64,000 nt of DNA, from the NCBI RefSeq assembly GCF_932526225.1, contig NC_064041.1, positions 9,406,813 to 9,470,812 on the forward strand. Direction: 5' to 3'. The translations under genes were made by a program, and so were the position numbers. The stretch comes from Nematostella vectensis. Lineage: Eukaryota; Cnidaria; Anthozoa; Actiniaria; Edwardsiidae. Numbering within the stretch: position 1 is the stretch's first letter; each line of letters starts with the position of its first letter. The notes under the pieces are model-generated. The model did no database searches and was not told the DNA's origin. It saw only the letters and a list, made by a program, of their open reading frames with translations. Shown one piece after another: positions 53,532 through 64,000 of this stretch.

Positions 53532-56500
53532 TTACGACTGGAAGCAGAGTCTTGACACGATGTCCCTAACGCTACTTATTAACGTATCATTCTCCTGCGG
53601 CGAGTCGAGTATGACCGAGTATAGCTTGGTCATGTACGTATCTATACTTTCCATTGACGGCACCTCGTGACTCTGGGGTAACGGTAAATCCTGGAACCCT
53701 TGAGTGAGGACCGCCCGGATCGAGTCTAGGTGTTGTTGTAGGAGCCCGTTGGTGTTACGCTGTGTGTTGGTCTCGATACTGATTTTCTCAATCGCTTGTT
53801 TCATATTCTCGATGTGTTTCATAAGCATGCCGTTTTGCTCCTCGTATTCTGTTGCTGTCTTGCGCAGTTGACGAAGTTCCGTCTCTCTGTCTATGAAACC
53901 ATGGAAGTAAGCGTCAACATTGGACGCGGTAACTTATCCAGTTTTTCACACGGTAGGGCAAAATCGCCCTATCGTGCTAATCATTTGATAAATGAATCGA
54001 TGAATATCAAGAACTATTATCGGACTATGTATTATCTTTTAGGAAAAACGCGGAATAAGTGCCTCCCCCGATAAAGGCCTCGATTACGGGGAGATTCGCT
54101 TATTCGGGGTGGGGGTGGGGGGGGGGGGAGGGGGAGGCACATTTTATCTAGACAAAAACGTTTTTTGATATAAGCCCAAAATAATTGGCTCACCTGGGAC
54201 ATGAAAAAAAGCGCATCGCCCCTTATTCAAACAATTACAGTACACCTCACCACTTTTGGTATAAATGAAATTGTTATTAGGGACCGATCGTTATTTACGT
54301 CCACGGGGGGGGGGGGGGGGGGGGGGCGGTGGTTTTAGCGGGGAGGGGGGGGGGTATTTGGAATGCAGTTTCTTAGGGCGGGGGTATTTTTTATTTCTTA
54401 TACCCAGAAGGGGGGGGGGGGTGTAATTTTTACCTTCTTCTCCGTGATATTTCGATTGCGCGATCGATGAGCAAATTTCAAACTATCGCCAATTAGTACT
54501 AATGTACCTAATATCACCTTCGAAAGGGATCCCACGCATGACTTTTTTATTCTACATTTCGAAACTTCTCCGATCGGGTGTTCATTGCCGTGATCGATCA
54601 GACAATTTGTTGCGAGTGCAGAAATACCAGCTCCACTCACGTAGAACCCATCTTGTGCTGTGGAGGTCATTACTGGACTTCAAAGCATACACACATGCAT
54701 GAAAAAACCTGTTTAACCCTGCAGGCCATTGTCATTAAATATACAATTCAATTGCTTTCCCACAATTGGATACGTACTTGCTTATTTCATTTGTAGGCAG
54801 TGGCCTACTCGAAAGCACTTTAACCTGTTAACTCCTTTGGCCACTGGACACGATACAAAAAAACTAATGTAATCCTCTTTCTCTAAATTTTGTAAAATAG
54901 AATAGTCGTGTGAAATAAAATTGGGGGGAGGGGGCAAATTTCATGATTAGATTTTTTTATTTATTTTTTTTTTTGGGGGGGGGGGGTAAAAATTTCAATC
55001 TTGGATTTATCCAGAAAACCACCCCCTTTCCCCAGTGGACATAAATAACGATCGGTCCCTTAGTTGTAGAGTGAGGGTATTCTATATTCTATAAGTAGTA
55101 GTTAGTAGATGTGACAGTATGTAAACAAATGATTTTCAGCTAATCTTACGTTTATTGTGGTTGAGGAACTCTTCTGTGAAGATCGGAACGTTGAATCCAG
55201 GGAGGTCTTCTTCGTCATCTTCCGGCACTTGAAGTTTACCGCTGACAGTTTGGAGATGCTTGCGGCCGTAGATATGCTCGCGCTTGTTGTGCAGGTTGTT
55301 GAAGTACTGGTTACAGGGCTTGCAATACAGGTCATCCTCCTCACAAAGCTAAAGTAAGGCCATCAAATGCATAGCTGTCAACTCTCCCGCATTAGGTGGG
55401 AGTCTTAAGATTTTGAACCTTTTCTCAAGCTTAATTTTCTTGAAAATACCCATACATTTTCTGTATTCTCCCACATTAGCTATCTTGGTACTTCTGATAC
55501 ATTCACTTTATTTTTTTAAGGTTTTTTCCTAAAGCAAAGTTGACAGCTATGCAAATGTATGAACAATATGGAGGTTCAGACAGTGGTGGTGCATTTTCTG
55601 TATTCTCCCACATTAGCTATCTTGGTGCTTCTGATACATTCACTGTATTTTCTCAAGATTTTTCCTAAAGCAAGGTTGACAGCTATGCAAATGTATGAAC
55701 AATATGGAGGTTCAGACAGTGGTGGTGCTGATGGAGATGATGATGGTCATGGTGGTAGTAGTGGTATGGCAATAGAAGCAGTGGCAGCAATGTAAATTGT
55801 GCAGGTTGCATGCAGACACCTAGAGGGAGTCTAGGGTATATGGGTAACACCCTTGGCTGCCATGACAAGGGTTATTTCATATTGTAGCACCTGAGTGTGA
55901 GCCCCCCTCATCAGATCCTGAGCATGTAAATTGTTTGTTGAAATATTGACTACAAGTTTCTCAATGAAGAGAACTGACTGGAAGACTCAAAATACAGCAC
56001 CATTAAGAGTGTACATGAAAGGTGGCAATATAGAAAGTACAGTGTAGTCCGAGAGAGGGCTGCATACAATATTAAAGATACAGCACCACTGTAACTGCAT
56101 TCTAATGCTATGGTAAATATCTATCTGAATTAAAGGACTAACCTCTATTCCATTTCCATTGGTAGTGCTATAGCCATCTGACATCTCAATACCTAGAACC
56201 AGATGGTCACGAATTACTGTATTCATTGATTCAATTATTTCGGGACTTCCCTCACTTTAATATATTTACATAACACTAAAAAAGAACAAAAAAGTGAAAA
56301 AAGGGGCAGGAAAACAGACAAAAGGCCCAATCCAGGCCAACCCAGAAAACTTTAACGAGTGCTGAGTGCTGATTTCTGCACCATGCCCACAAAAAGGGAT
56401 GGGCAGACACACTCACTTTTTCTCTTCCTTTCAATTTGCTTTTTGACAAAGCTTTTGTATGCATCTGTTTTCTGATAATTCTCCAGTTCAATGATGTATC

Positions 56501-59500
56501 GCTCCTTGTCTCTCTCAGCGTCATCAAGATATCTCTAGAAAACAATAAACATTCATTAGTGTTACAGTTAGTTACAGGTTTGCTTTAGATATAATTATGA
56601 TAATAATGACCTCACCAAAAAACCTTGTTTTTTATAAGACCTATTTGCTAGTTTATTTGACTAGAAAAATATAAATGTGAGAAATAGTCAATAACAAAAA
56701 AGCCACACACATGTAGCAAAATATTTTAAGGGTAACCACACCTTAAAATACAGTATAAATGAAGGTAACCAGGCAAGTTCCCAGGCTGAGAGGGGGGGGG
56801 GGGGTGTGCAGTCATACATACCTGTCAACCTCCGAAAATCTCAAGGCTTGAGAATTTTTAGGGGGAGGGGTGGGGTATATTCATTTTTTTGGGAGGAGGG
56901 TGGGTTTAACCTTGCAGGCTAAAAACCCCTCACGAACAAATCCACTTTTAGATCTCACGAGGGTGTTAGATAAATTGTGCTACGCAAGGGAATTATTGTT
57001 CAAATAATTTAATAGAAAATAGGCAAAATGACAATTTTCTATATAATAATCTTTCGGAAGCGATAAAAATAGCTAAAAAGAGGGAGATTTGGTGCTCAAC
57101 GCGGGAGAAGGGGTCCAAAATCTTGAGACTCCTGCCTAATGCGGGAGAGTTGACAGGTATGAGTCATAGGTGAAAAAGCATATTATTTAAAGATTCCTTA
57201 TAAATAAGAAATGATCCACTTTTTGGCCGCCTGTGTACGCGCCTGGTAACCACACCTCAGAATACAGTATTTAAAGAGCCCAAACAGATATCTTTATTTG
57301 TAGACAGTCACAAATCAGCAAATCACAAATAGAGGTTCAGAATTGAATGTAAAGAAAACCTAATCATGCATTACACTAACTTGTTTTTACAAGATTAAAA
57401 AAAGTTTTTGCTTGTACAGTGGCCAGCAGCCACTGTACCAGTAACTCAGCAAACAACAGATTTGGTTACTTTTGCACTATTGAAAACATCGAAGCTACCT
57501 TATTTGAATAAAAGATGCAAGGTTTCATTATACAGTATTTGTATGCACTGTGCTGACACAACTTAAGGTTTAGGGCTCGCCATAAAAAGGTGCCACTAAT
57601 CTAATTATATGACTATTTCTGACCTGTTTATCATCTTGCGACATCTTGCTCCATTCAGCACCTAGTATTTTGGTAACTTCAGGGAATGGAAGCTCAGGGT
57701 GTTCGGAGCGCACCTTCTCTCGCTGCTCATTTAGGAACTGCACATAGCCTGTAAGGGGGGCCTTAGGTGCATTTGTATCTCTCAATGTTTTCCTTCTGCG
57801 CTTGCCTTTAGGCCATCCACCCTTTTTCTTCTGTACCAATAAATACGGTAACTGTTATTTACTATTTGATTAATGGGGCTCCCAAGGTTTTTTTTTTCAA
57901 GTTTTCATTTGTTGCTTTTGTATGTGTTGCCTATTACATATAAGCCAAACATGACTCATGTCAGGGGGTAAGTAGAGGAATCACGAATCATTAAACAAGC
58001 AATTATCAAATATTTTGTATGAGACCGGATGTCATGTTTTAGCACAAGGAAATTCAATTTCATAAACCAGAGTGCAACAATTTTCCTGCTTTTATAAACC
58101 ACATTGAGCAAATTTTGGCCTTTTCAGAATAAAACCCCTCTCCTCTATCAGGGATATACAATATATTAGAAAAATATATAGATATCATATTAAAAACAAA
58201 CAAAAAAGGAAACTGATTTTGGCAGAGAACTGTAGGGAAAGGAGTCACAGATCACTTAAACATGGCTTCTGGAATTACGCAGAAAAAAACTCAAAATTAC
58301 GCGGGATTTTTGGCTAAATTACGCGGAAAATCAATCATTACGCGCTAAATTACGCGGGATTTTGCGATACATTTTTCTTTAAAAATCAAAATTTTGAGGG
58401 ATTCTTTACTGAATTACGCTCTAAATTACACGGAATATCAACTGTTACGCCCAAACAACATTTTGTACTGAAGGAAAGCATGAAAAAACTTGAAAACGGT
58501 TATTTTTTTGCATGAAAATATATTAGGCGAGTTTTCATTGGCTCCCAGCCACCAGCCAATTAAAAAAGGTATTTTATTATTAGTCCTAGGCCTTCGTGGT
58601 TTAGCAAAGAACGCCTAGTCATTTTATTTGCTTTTTATCAGCTCTGCAATTAAATGTTTTGTCTTTCAAAATTTAGCCAAATTACGCGGGATTAAGCGGA
58701 AATTTGTGGATTACGCGGAAAAAGCCAAATTACGCGCTTCCGCACAAGCGCGTAATTCCAGAAGCCCTGCTTAAAGAAACTTACTGGAAAAAGAATTTAT
58801 TATTAAATATTATTTATTGGCCTACCCATTTTTTGACTTACCACAGCTTTTTGGACAGGTTCCTGGGGGGAGGGGGAGGCATGAGGATCTTCATGACAAA
58901 CTGAATCCCCTCCATACCCCCCTTCACTTTCCCCGCCACTCAAAATCTCAACTAAAACAAGACACCATAATGATTTTTAGATTTCTGAGTATTCAGATCA
59001 CATGCAATTTTGACAGGGATTTTGTGAAACATCAAAACACACAGGCTAGACAGACATATTTACTTGACATTAAAGAAAATGACTTCTGTAGAGTAGAATA
59101 TTTTCTTTTGTAATGACAAGTAAATATCAAGAATACAGAGGGAACTGGTTGTAAGTAGGCATCAATCATTTGATTAAGAGGTTTGAGTGGTATGCCATCT
59201 TTTACCAATGACGAAGGAGGTACTGAGTCATGTCCAGAAATCAACCATTCCCTGATTCTTTCCCTAAGGACACTGAATCCCTCTGCAGGACCTGCCTAAG
59301 TGCAATGATAGATTGCAGATTGTGAAGAGATATTAAGCGGGCAAGGAGGCCCAGGCACAAGGGCCTGAGGCCCAAGGATGATAAAGGACTCATACCCCAG
59401 TTTGCAACATGAGTATCCAACATTACTGTACCTGATTGTACTCACCTTGTGACAGGTCGGAGACAAAATCTGCTTCAGATGTCGGTAAGTTTTGGTTCCT

Positions 59501-60569
59501 CTGAGGAGTATGGAAGGTTGAAGGAGAGACATGGTGTGCTGTTGTGAACCGAAGGCTGTTAAAAATATAAGATTAAATTTTTTTATTGCTCCGCCTTTGC
59601 ATATTTTTTAAACTAGCAGGACAAAGACAGAAGTTAAAATCCTACTTGGAGGGGGAAGAAATAAATACAACCTCTTTTGTATGGTTTTATATTTTAGTGT
59701 TTGTTTGGGAGAATTTCAAAATACATATTCCTCAAAACTTCTATATTACGGACCTCAAAGAAGGAAACCTCTATGTAACAGACACTATTAGATTCTATTT
59801 CATCGGGCCCTTAGCCAGGATTTTGAGCGGGGTGGTTCGTTTTTTCCATTTCAGCAGACCAAATTTCCGGTATACCCTCCCCCTCGCCTTATTACATTAG
59901 GCAATCAATACTTCAAATAAATTCAATCTTGTATTTTTAAAAAATGTTGTATTTTTAAAAAATGTTATTAATAGGGTGCTTTTAAACATATAACGATAAT
60001 AATAAAGATAATAATTTAAAAAAAAAGTTTTTTTAAAGTCATCTTAAAGACATATTGATGTGCACGGTAATCCAGCCAAACGTTTTAAAATATTTCTTGT
60101 TTGCTCTGAGCGGACCTTCAAGCCAGGTAGGGGGACTCGTCCGAACCCCTGAAACCCCCCCCCCCCTCCCCCCTGGCTACGGGCCTGTTCATAAAATATA
60201 TGGAAGAAGCATCTAGTAAAGTGAACCCCTCAAAAAATCAATTTAATACAGCTAGAAGGTGTTTCTCTGGGTATCTTACCTTCCATCAACTCCGACTGTG
60301 GCGACTGCGAGCTCATGTTCCCCTTTACTAACATCCACAGCATCGAAACTCGACAGAGAAAAGCCAGAGAGCGAAGTTACCGTTGTATGTCCGTCCAAGC
60401 CGGGAGTTAGAACTGCTAGTCCAGTAGTTGTCAAACTTACACGTTCTCCAGAAGACGTAGAAATGACTGTATTTGGGTCCAAAACGTGAGCAAGTTCGGC
60501 GGCAGTGGTTGAAACCACACCATTCTCTAATCCATGATCATGCAGACTGGCTTCATCGCCTAAATCCAT
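53532..60569 (-). CDS. HMG20A: HMG20A/HMG20B-type HMG-box protein, complete
   Basis: Exons in reading order: 60569-60280, 59555-59432, 57830-57624, 56534-56417, 56192-56143, 55348-55150, 53890-53532; in frame, 448 residues. The HMG box (about 157-228) begins [19 protein letters not shown] after the basic [11 protein letters not shown], and continues [20 protein letters not shown]. Residues 329 on match the family's coiled coil: [39 protein letters not shown]. Vertebrate relatives have about 320-350 residues; part of the excess is a finger C272-C275-H288-H294 between box and coil. HMG20 proteins work in the nucleus with the LSD1-CoREST complex on neuronal genes. For exon 2 the stronger donor (ends 59446) breaks frame, while that ending 59432 keeps it. 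The small exon 56192-56143 is the least certain. Confidence 0.9.
54280..55059. mobile_element. 780-bp TIR element with TTA target site
   Basis: Inverted ends GGGACCGATCGTTATTTACG and the complement of GGGACCGATCGTTATTTATG, each followed by G runs, bound the element. TTA flanks it on both sides (54277-54279 and 55060-55062). A three-base TTA duplication fits the PIF/Harbinger superfamily. It lies in the last HMG20A intron, contains several G runs of ten or more, and has no transposase frame. Confidence 0.8.
55370..55551. mobile_element. MITE, CTGTCAAC family, copy 1, with 136-bp tandem tail
   Basis: Ends CATAGCTGTCAACTCTCCCG and GTTGACAGCTATG are inverted; AAATG-like bases flank both. The right half and 40 bp of flank (GTATGAACAATATGGAGGTT) are repeated once more at an offset of 136 bp, up to about 55,730. 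It lies in HMG20A intron 5. Confidence 0.75.
56817..57161. mobile_element. MITE, CTGTCAAC family, copy 2
   Basis: It starts CATACCTGTCAACCTCCGAA and ends GCGGGAGAGTTGACAGGTATG. AGTCATA flanks it on both sides (56810-56816 and 57162-57168), and seven or eight bases would fit a hAT-type insertion. It lies in HMG20A intron 3. Confidence 0.82.
58261..58769. mobile_element. 509-bp MITE with ATTACGCG subrepeats
   Basis: It starts CATGGCTTCTGGAATTACGC and ends GCGCGTAATTCCAGAAGCCCTG. CTTAAA flanks it on both sides. The inside carries about ten short copies of AAATTACGCGG. It lies in HMG20A intron 2, with no coding frame. Confidence 0.82.
59804..60187. mobile_element. MITE, GGCC-GTAGCCAGG family, long copy
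   Basis: It starts CGGGCCCTTAGCCAGGATTT and ends, after a C run, CCCTGGCTACGGGCCTG, inverted ends. It lies in HMG20A intron 1. The A/T-rich centre holds a short GTATTTTTAAAAAATGTT tandem. Confidence 0.65.
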
Positions 60570-61020
60570 GCTAAACGAGATTCATTGGTATTGCAGAAAC
60601 TTTTTCAGAGAACAGGAAGTGAAAATGTTTGAGACTTTCGAACGGAAGTGATTCGCCGATGGAGTTTTTTAGAGGGGGGTTCGAGCTTTTCGTCTTCGAA
60701 ATACGGCTACTTCAAAATGGCGAGCGAGCAATGTGTGCTACCACCCTCGAGGGTCTTACAAACCACATTCCCGGATGTTAGATTAAATGTCCCGAATATG
60801 TCAAATATATCTTGTTTGTTCTAGATACTTATTTGTGGATATTAAAATGAAAAATACATTTTTTTAAATAAATTCAAGTAGCTTCGAAAAAAGGTAAATA
60901 AAAAAGGATATTTTCGGTACAAAAATACAAATGGTGGGTTTCCTGTGCTACATTTGTCAGAGAGGGAGTAAGTAGATGTTTACACATTCCCGGATATTGG
61001 CGCGGAATACAAAGAAGAGA
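60570..61020. promoter_or_regulatory. HMG20A promoter region, possibly bidirectional
   Basis: The 450 bp between the HMG20A start (minus) and the candidate start at 61,021 (plus) should hold the HMG20A promoter. The motif CATTCCCGGATxTT occurs twice in the same orientation, near 60,765 and 60,986. No TATA box stands out. Sharing between two genes is conjecture. Confidence 0.4.
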
Positions 61021-62705
61021 ATGCGAGACGAGAAAACTCCAAGTCTAACAAAGGTGGAAAATTCATATCCTGAAGGTAGGTTTATGTTGGTTTACGTGTT
61101 TTTTTTCTTCGAGAAAAGATTTGTGTAGTCTAGCTGCTCCAAAAGGACTTGATAGTTGTGTATTTATTAAAGAAGTTAGATATCTCTAAGTGTTAGATCA
61201 CACATCGCTAATGGCAGTTCTCATCGATGGTTCGGTTTATCCGTTTCTTTTTGGTGTTTGCCAGTGTTTTACACATAGCTGTCAACTCATCCGCTGTAGG
61301 CGGGTACATAAGATTTTGGACCTCGTCACAAGCCTAAAGTTTTTGTGAGAATGTTCATACATTCTCTTTATTCACCCGCATTGGCTCTATTGGGTTTGTC
61401 TCACATTCTTGTATTTAACCCTATTTCACAAGATTTCTGTCCAAATTGGGTTGACAGCTATGTTTACAAGACTTTATTCTGGCCACCACCTCCTGTATCT
61501 TGAAATGGGTAGGTGGGTGGGGGTGGGTGGGTAGGTGGTTGGGTGGGGGTGGGTGGGTGTAGGGCACATGTTCACCTCTATTCCCCACCCCCACCCCCAG
61601 TGTCTAATAGAAATTGTAGCTAGGGGTGGATGTGCCAGGGATGTGCTGTAAAAACAATGATTTTCCACATCCAGCAGAGATTAGTGCCCCTATATACATG
61701 GCACATTATCTCCAGACCCTAATATATACCAACTTCAAAAATCATAGTCAGTGCAATTTGCAAGTGGCAGTACCACAATCAAAGAGCACCATGGGTCTTG
61801 TTATATTTTAATCAAATGGAGGAGAATATGGATAAATTATCGATTTATGGCAATGTGATTTTTTTTGTTAAGGATTATGCAGTTCCCTGCCAGCCATCGT
61901 TAGTACCAGTTTAAGATCCCTTATTGAAGTTTATGGGCTATTATCACAGCGTCGAGGTATAATCAGCGTCTAGCACCCCATTGTGTCTAAATAAAGCGCA
62001 TGCGCAGTACAACAAGGCACACGCCCCTTGTCGACTGGCAAAAAGAGCGGGAAAGTATACAGATTTGCCAGTACAAAGGCAACCCGAAAATCGTTATCAA
62101 AAAACGCCAAAAGTGGAGAAAGATACTCAAAAGTCACACTTTTATCTTTGTTTTAGTTTTACCGGATGCATTTTTTCGAATTAGAGATGTGAACATTTTT
62201 ATTTATTTTTTCTGAACAAAAATGTTAGCGTAGGTTAGCGAATGGTGGTGTGCTGTGTTTTATGGTGTTGTGCTGTGTTTTATGTTGCAAGTCTTGATTG
62301 TCGCCAACTTCTTGACTTGTGGGCTTTTCCAATTTACGATTTTTGCGGGTTGCCTGTGTTGTGTTTACGGGACCTGCGCTTGCCGCTAGCCGCCAGATAA
62401 TAAGGGCACTTGACTCTGGCACCAAGGGATGGTATATCGACCTTCCTTGAAATTGCCAAATAGAAAACCCTTTAAAACCTTCAACGATCCAAAGTCCGCC
62501 ATACTTTTTGATAACGATAATGATTATTTTTTTTATAGGTCTCTCCTCTTCAAGATGTAGAATGTTGGCCGAGGGTATTTTGTGTCTGTTTAACCGGCAA
62601 GTGTTCTATATCAATTGCGACCGTCGGTTGTATGTAACGGAGGCTAGACAGTCGGTAATTTGCAACATAAACATTGGCTCCCTCACGGCCCTGGCGAAGC
62701 GATAG
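61021..62705 (+). CDS. Candidate two-exon microprotein, 73 aa
   Basis: An ATG at 61,021 opens MRDEKTPSLTKVENSYPE up to a GTAGGT donor (exon 61021-61075). The acceptor TTTTTTATAG before 62,539 continues in the right phase as GLSSSRCRMLAEGILCLFNR and stops at 62,705. Together they give 73 residues. I recognise no domain. Support is only the phase match, good splice signals and the position opposite HMG20A. Other exons could lie between or after, and the two pieces might belong to different genes. Confidence 0.3.
61272..61462. mobile_element. MITE, CTGTCAAC family, copy 3
   Basis: It starts CACATAGCTGTCAACTCATC and ends GGGTTGACAGCTATG, with TTTA-like bases on both sides. The middle carries ACATTCTCTTTATTCACCCG, related to ACATTTTCTGTATTCTCCCA of copy 1. 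Confidence 0.75.
61505..61562 (+). repeat. GGGTGGGT-rich tract
   Basis: Runs of three to five G separated by one or two bases, more than ten in a row, such as GGGTGGGGGTGGGTGGGTAG. A G-quadruplex could form on this strand. A similar G/T tract lies at 20,920-20,962. Confidence 0.8.
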
Positions 62706-62896
62706 AGAGCTCATCAGGTCTTTCACGATGACGAGCGTAGGGATAATCTACACACACCAGCCTTGATGACGGGATTAGAATGCTTAGCAGGCCTCTGGAC
62801 GCCAATCATTTAATGCATTTACTTCAGCGAGTTAATTCCGTTCGCATAACACAGACATTGAACGCGAAGAGAGAGAGAGGAAATCCGCGCGTCAAA

Positions 62897-63000
62897 ATGG
62901 GAGCTCTTGTTTCTAACGTGAGCTTCTTGTTGGGGAGCTTACTGGCGTTCTGTTGCTTGTGGGATGCTCTGTCAGAGACTAGAGGAATACCGGGGCCTGG
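62897..63000 (+). CDS. Possible first exon of a secreted protein
   Basis: ATG in a good context (GTCAAAATGGGA) opens MGALVSNVSFLLGSLLAFCC followed by LWDALSETRGIPGPG, then a GTTAGT donor. Residues 8-22 are hydrophobic enough for a signal peptide. The reading frame is open further upstream, but this ATG best fits a leader. The rest of the gene would be beyond the window; the product is unknown. Confidence 0.35.
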
Positions 63001-64000
63001 GTTAGTACATATCTTTACCTAATATTGCCATCAAAAGATAAGAGGCATGTTTACGTGTCATCGAAGTTGAGGACGACATGACAATCTTCGTAGAACATCG
63101 GTTTTTCATTTAGAATACACCAAAAACTGGAATTCGACTCTGCCAAATTTTCGTCTTAAATAAGACTTCTTCAGGGCAGACTTAATTTTTTTTTTAAGTT
63201 GATGAGCTTGTAGAAACCTTCCTTCATCAGTCCTCGGGAAAATCGATACGAATAAATACAAGAAGCTCAGATAGTCGTGTTCGTGAACCAGAAGAACGAA
63301 TAAAATACACCAAAAACTTGAATTCGACGCTGCCAAATTTTCGTCTTTAATAAGACTTCTTCAGGGCAGACGTTGAGACAACTGCTATCTTACAAATTTT
63401 TATATTTTGTGTAAATCGGACACAAAGCGGGTTAGTGGATTTGTTGTCATGTCATCACTTGAAATCTCTTAGTACATTTCTGGGGGTAATAAATAAAAAC
63501 GTAACGCAACGTGTCTACAAAAAAACGGACTCTAATTTTAGCTCAACGCAACAGAAAAATATCATTTTATATATCATTTTTAAGTGGTTCGATTAAACAT
63601 TATCCGCAAAAGTTGTTGCAAAACTGCTTTTATCGATTTGCTGAATTCCGGCACGCACAAAATACACTCTCTTTTTTGTAAGAACCTCCATGCATTACCT
63701 TGCTCATATATCTTAAAAGTGCAAAAGGTAGAATGTGCGCTGTGCTGTTGAGCATTGTTTGCGTGGCAAATAATACTAGGCCACGTTTGGATAAAGGCCA
63801 ATGCCTTACAATAAAGGCCAATGCCTTACAATTGCTTTTAAATATTCGAGACAAAACCCACGACATACGATAACTAACAAGATCTAATCTTCCGGGAGGC
63901 CATCTGCAGGGGCGGTAGTGGAATCCTCTCAGGCAAATCCGTGCGAGGGAGAAATCCCATTAGATCTCACTTTTTCTTATAAGAACCCTTTTTAATCGAG
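63001..64000. other. Right flank with dispersed repeats
   Basis: No convincing exon is seen. It holds the direct repeat pair 63,112-63,380 and a 20-bp tandem duplication near 63,793-63,832 (AAAGGCCAATGCCTTACAAT twice). The rest is AT-rich. Confidence 0.4.
63112..63380 (-). repeat. Direct repeat pair resembling retroelement ends
   Basis: Two copies of about 70 bp (63,112-63,182 and 63,298-63,368) share AATACACCAAAAACT, GAATTCGAC and CTGCCAAATTTTCGTCTT, then TAAGACTTCTTCAGGGCAGA. On the minus strand each reads CCCTGAAGAAG, a GTCTT/AAGAC hairpin and CGAAAATTT. That order recalls repeated ends of Penelope-like elements, which can hold hammerhead ribozymes. No reverse transcriptase is present here. 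Confidence 0.5.

Noticed and set aside
59032-59423. Protein-like stretches in two minus-strand frames in HMG20A intron 2
   Set aside because: Segments such as [20 protein letters not shown] look coding and may be a frameshifted relic, but I could not name a family and they do not fit the HMG20A phase.
62225-62425. 66-codon minus-strand frame
   Set aside because: No recognised domain; the repeated GTGTTTTATG/TGTGTTGTGT composition suggests low complexity.

Overview
The window looks like animal nuclear DNA, most likely from an anthozoan cnidarian such as a sea anemone (inference; I could not run a search). The genes are split by many short introns with GT-AG sites, and one intron has AT-AC ends. 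The proteins are clearly metazoan: GPR107, HMG20A, a RIG-I-like receptor, short rhodopsin-class GPCRs and a C2H2 zinc-finger protein. Introns and spacers are full of small inverted-repeat transposons and minisatellites, and there is no operon structure.

Layout. 1-19,614 is a 52-bp satellite, roughly 375 units, built into 255-bp, 2.58-kb and about 4.1-4.4-kb higher-order repeats. A different 46-bp satellite (19,613-20,246) is set inside its last unit. From 20,752 to 26,885 (+) lies the membrane half of a GPR107/GPR108-type protein; its N-terminal half is not in the window. A single-exon zinc-finger gene on the minus strand (28,402-30,105) converges on it. After a gene-poor stretch comes a complete 16-exon RIG-I-like receptor (33,337-44,824, +): CARD, an unnamed middle domain, DECH helicase and zinc-binding C-terminal domain. 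My exon joins give one frame of 979 residues. Then follow two paralogous class A GPCR genes on the minus strand (46,429-47,394 and 49,608-50,522), each with a 29-bp minisatellite just past its stop. The reverse complement of that repeat resembles the 5' end and A box of a tRNA. HMG20A occupies 60,569-53,532 (minus, seven exons, 448 residues). The right end holds a possible divergent two-exon microgene, a possible signal-peptide exon and dispersed repeats.

How the genes relate. They do not form one pathway. The receptor is a cytoplasmic sensor of double-stranded RNA, GPR107 a Golgi/endosomal membrane protein, HMG20A a chromatin factor, and the GPCR pair a local duplication. Points that most deserve follow-up are the AT-AC intron and tandemly duplicated exon of GPR107, the unnamed domain and intronic long hairpin of the receptor gene, the tRNA-like arrays beside both GPCRs, the extra zinc finger in HMG20A, and the hierarchy of the satellite. 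Exon borders were placed by hand from splice signals, phase and family similarity.
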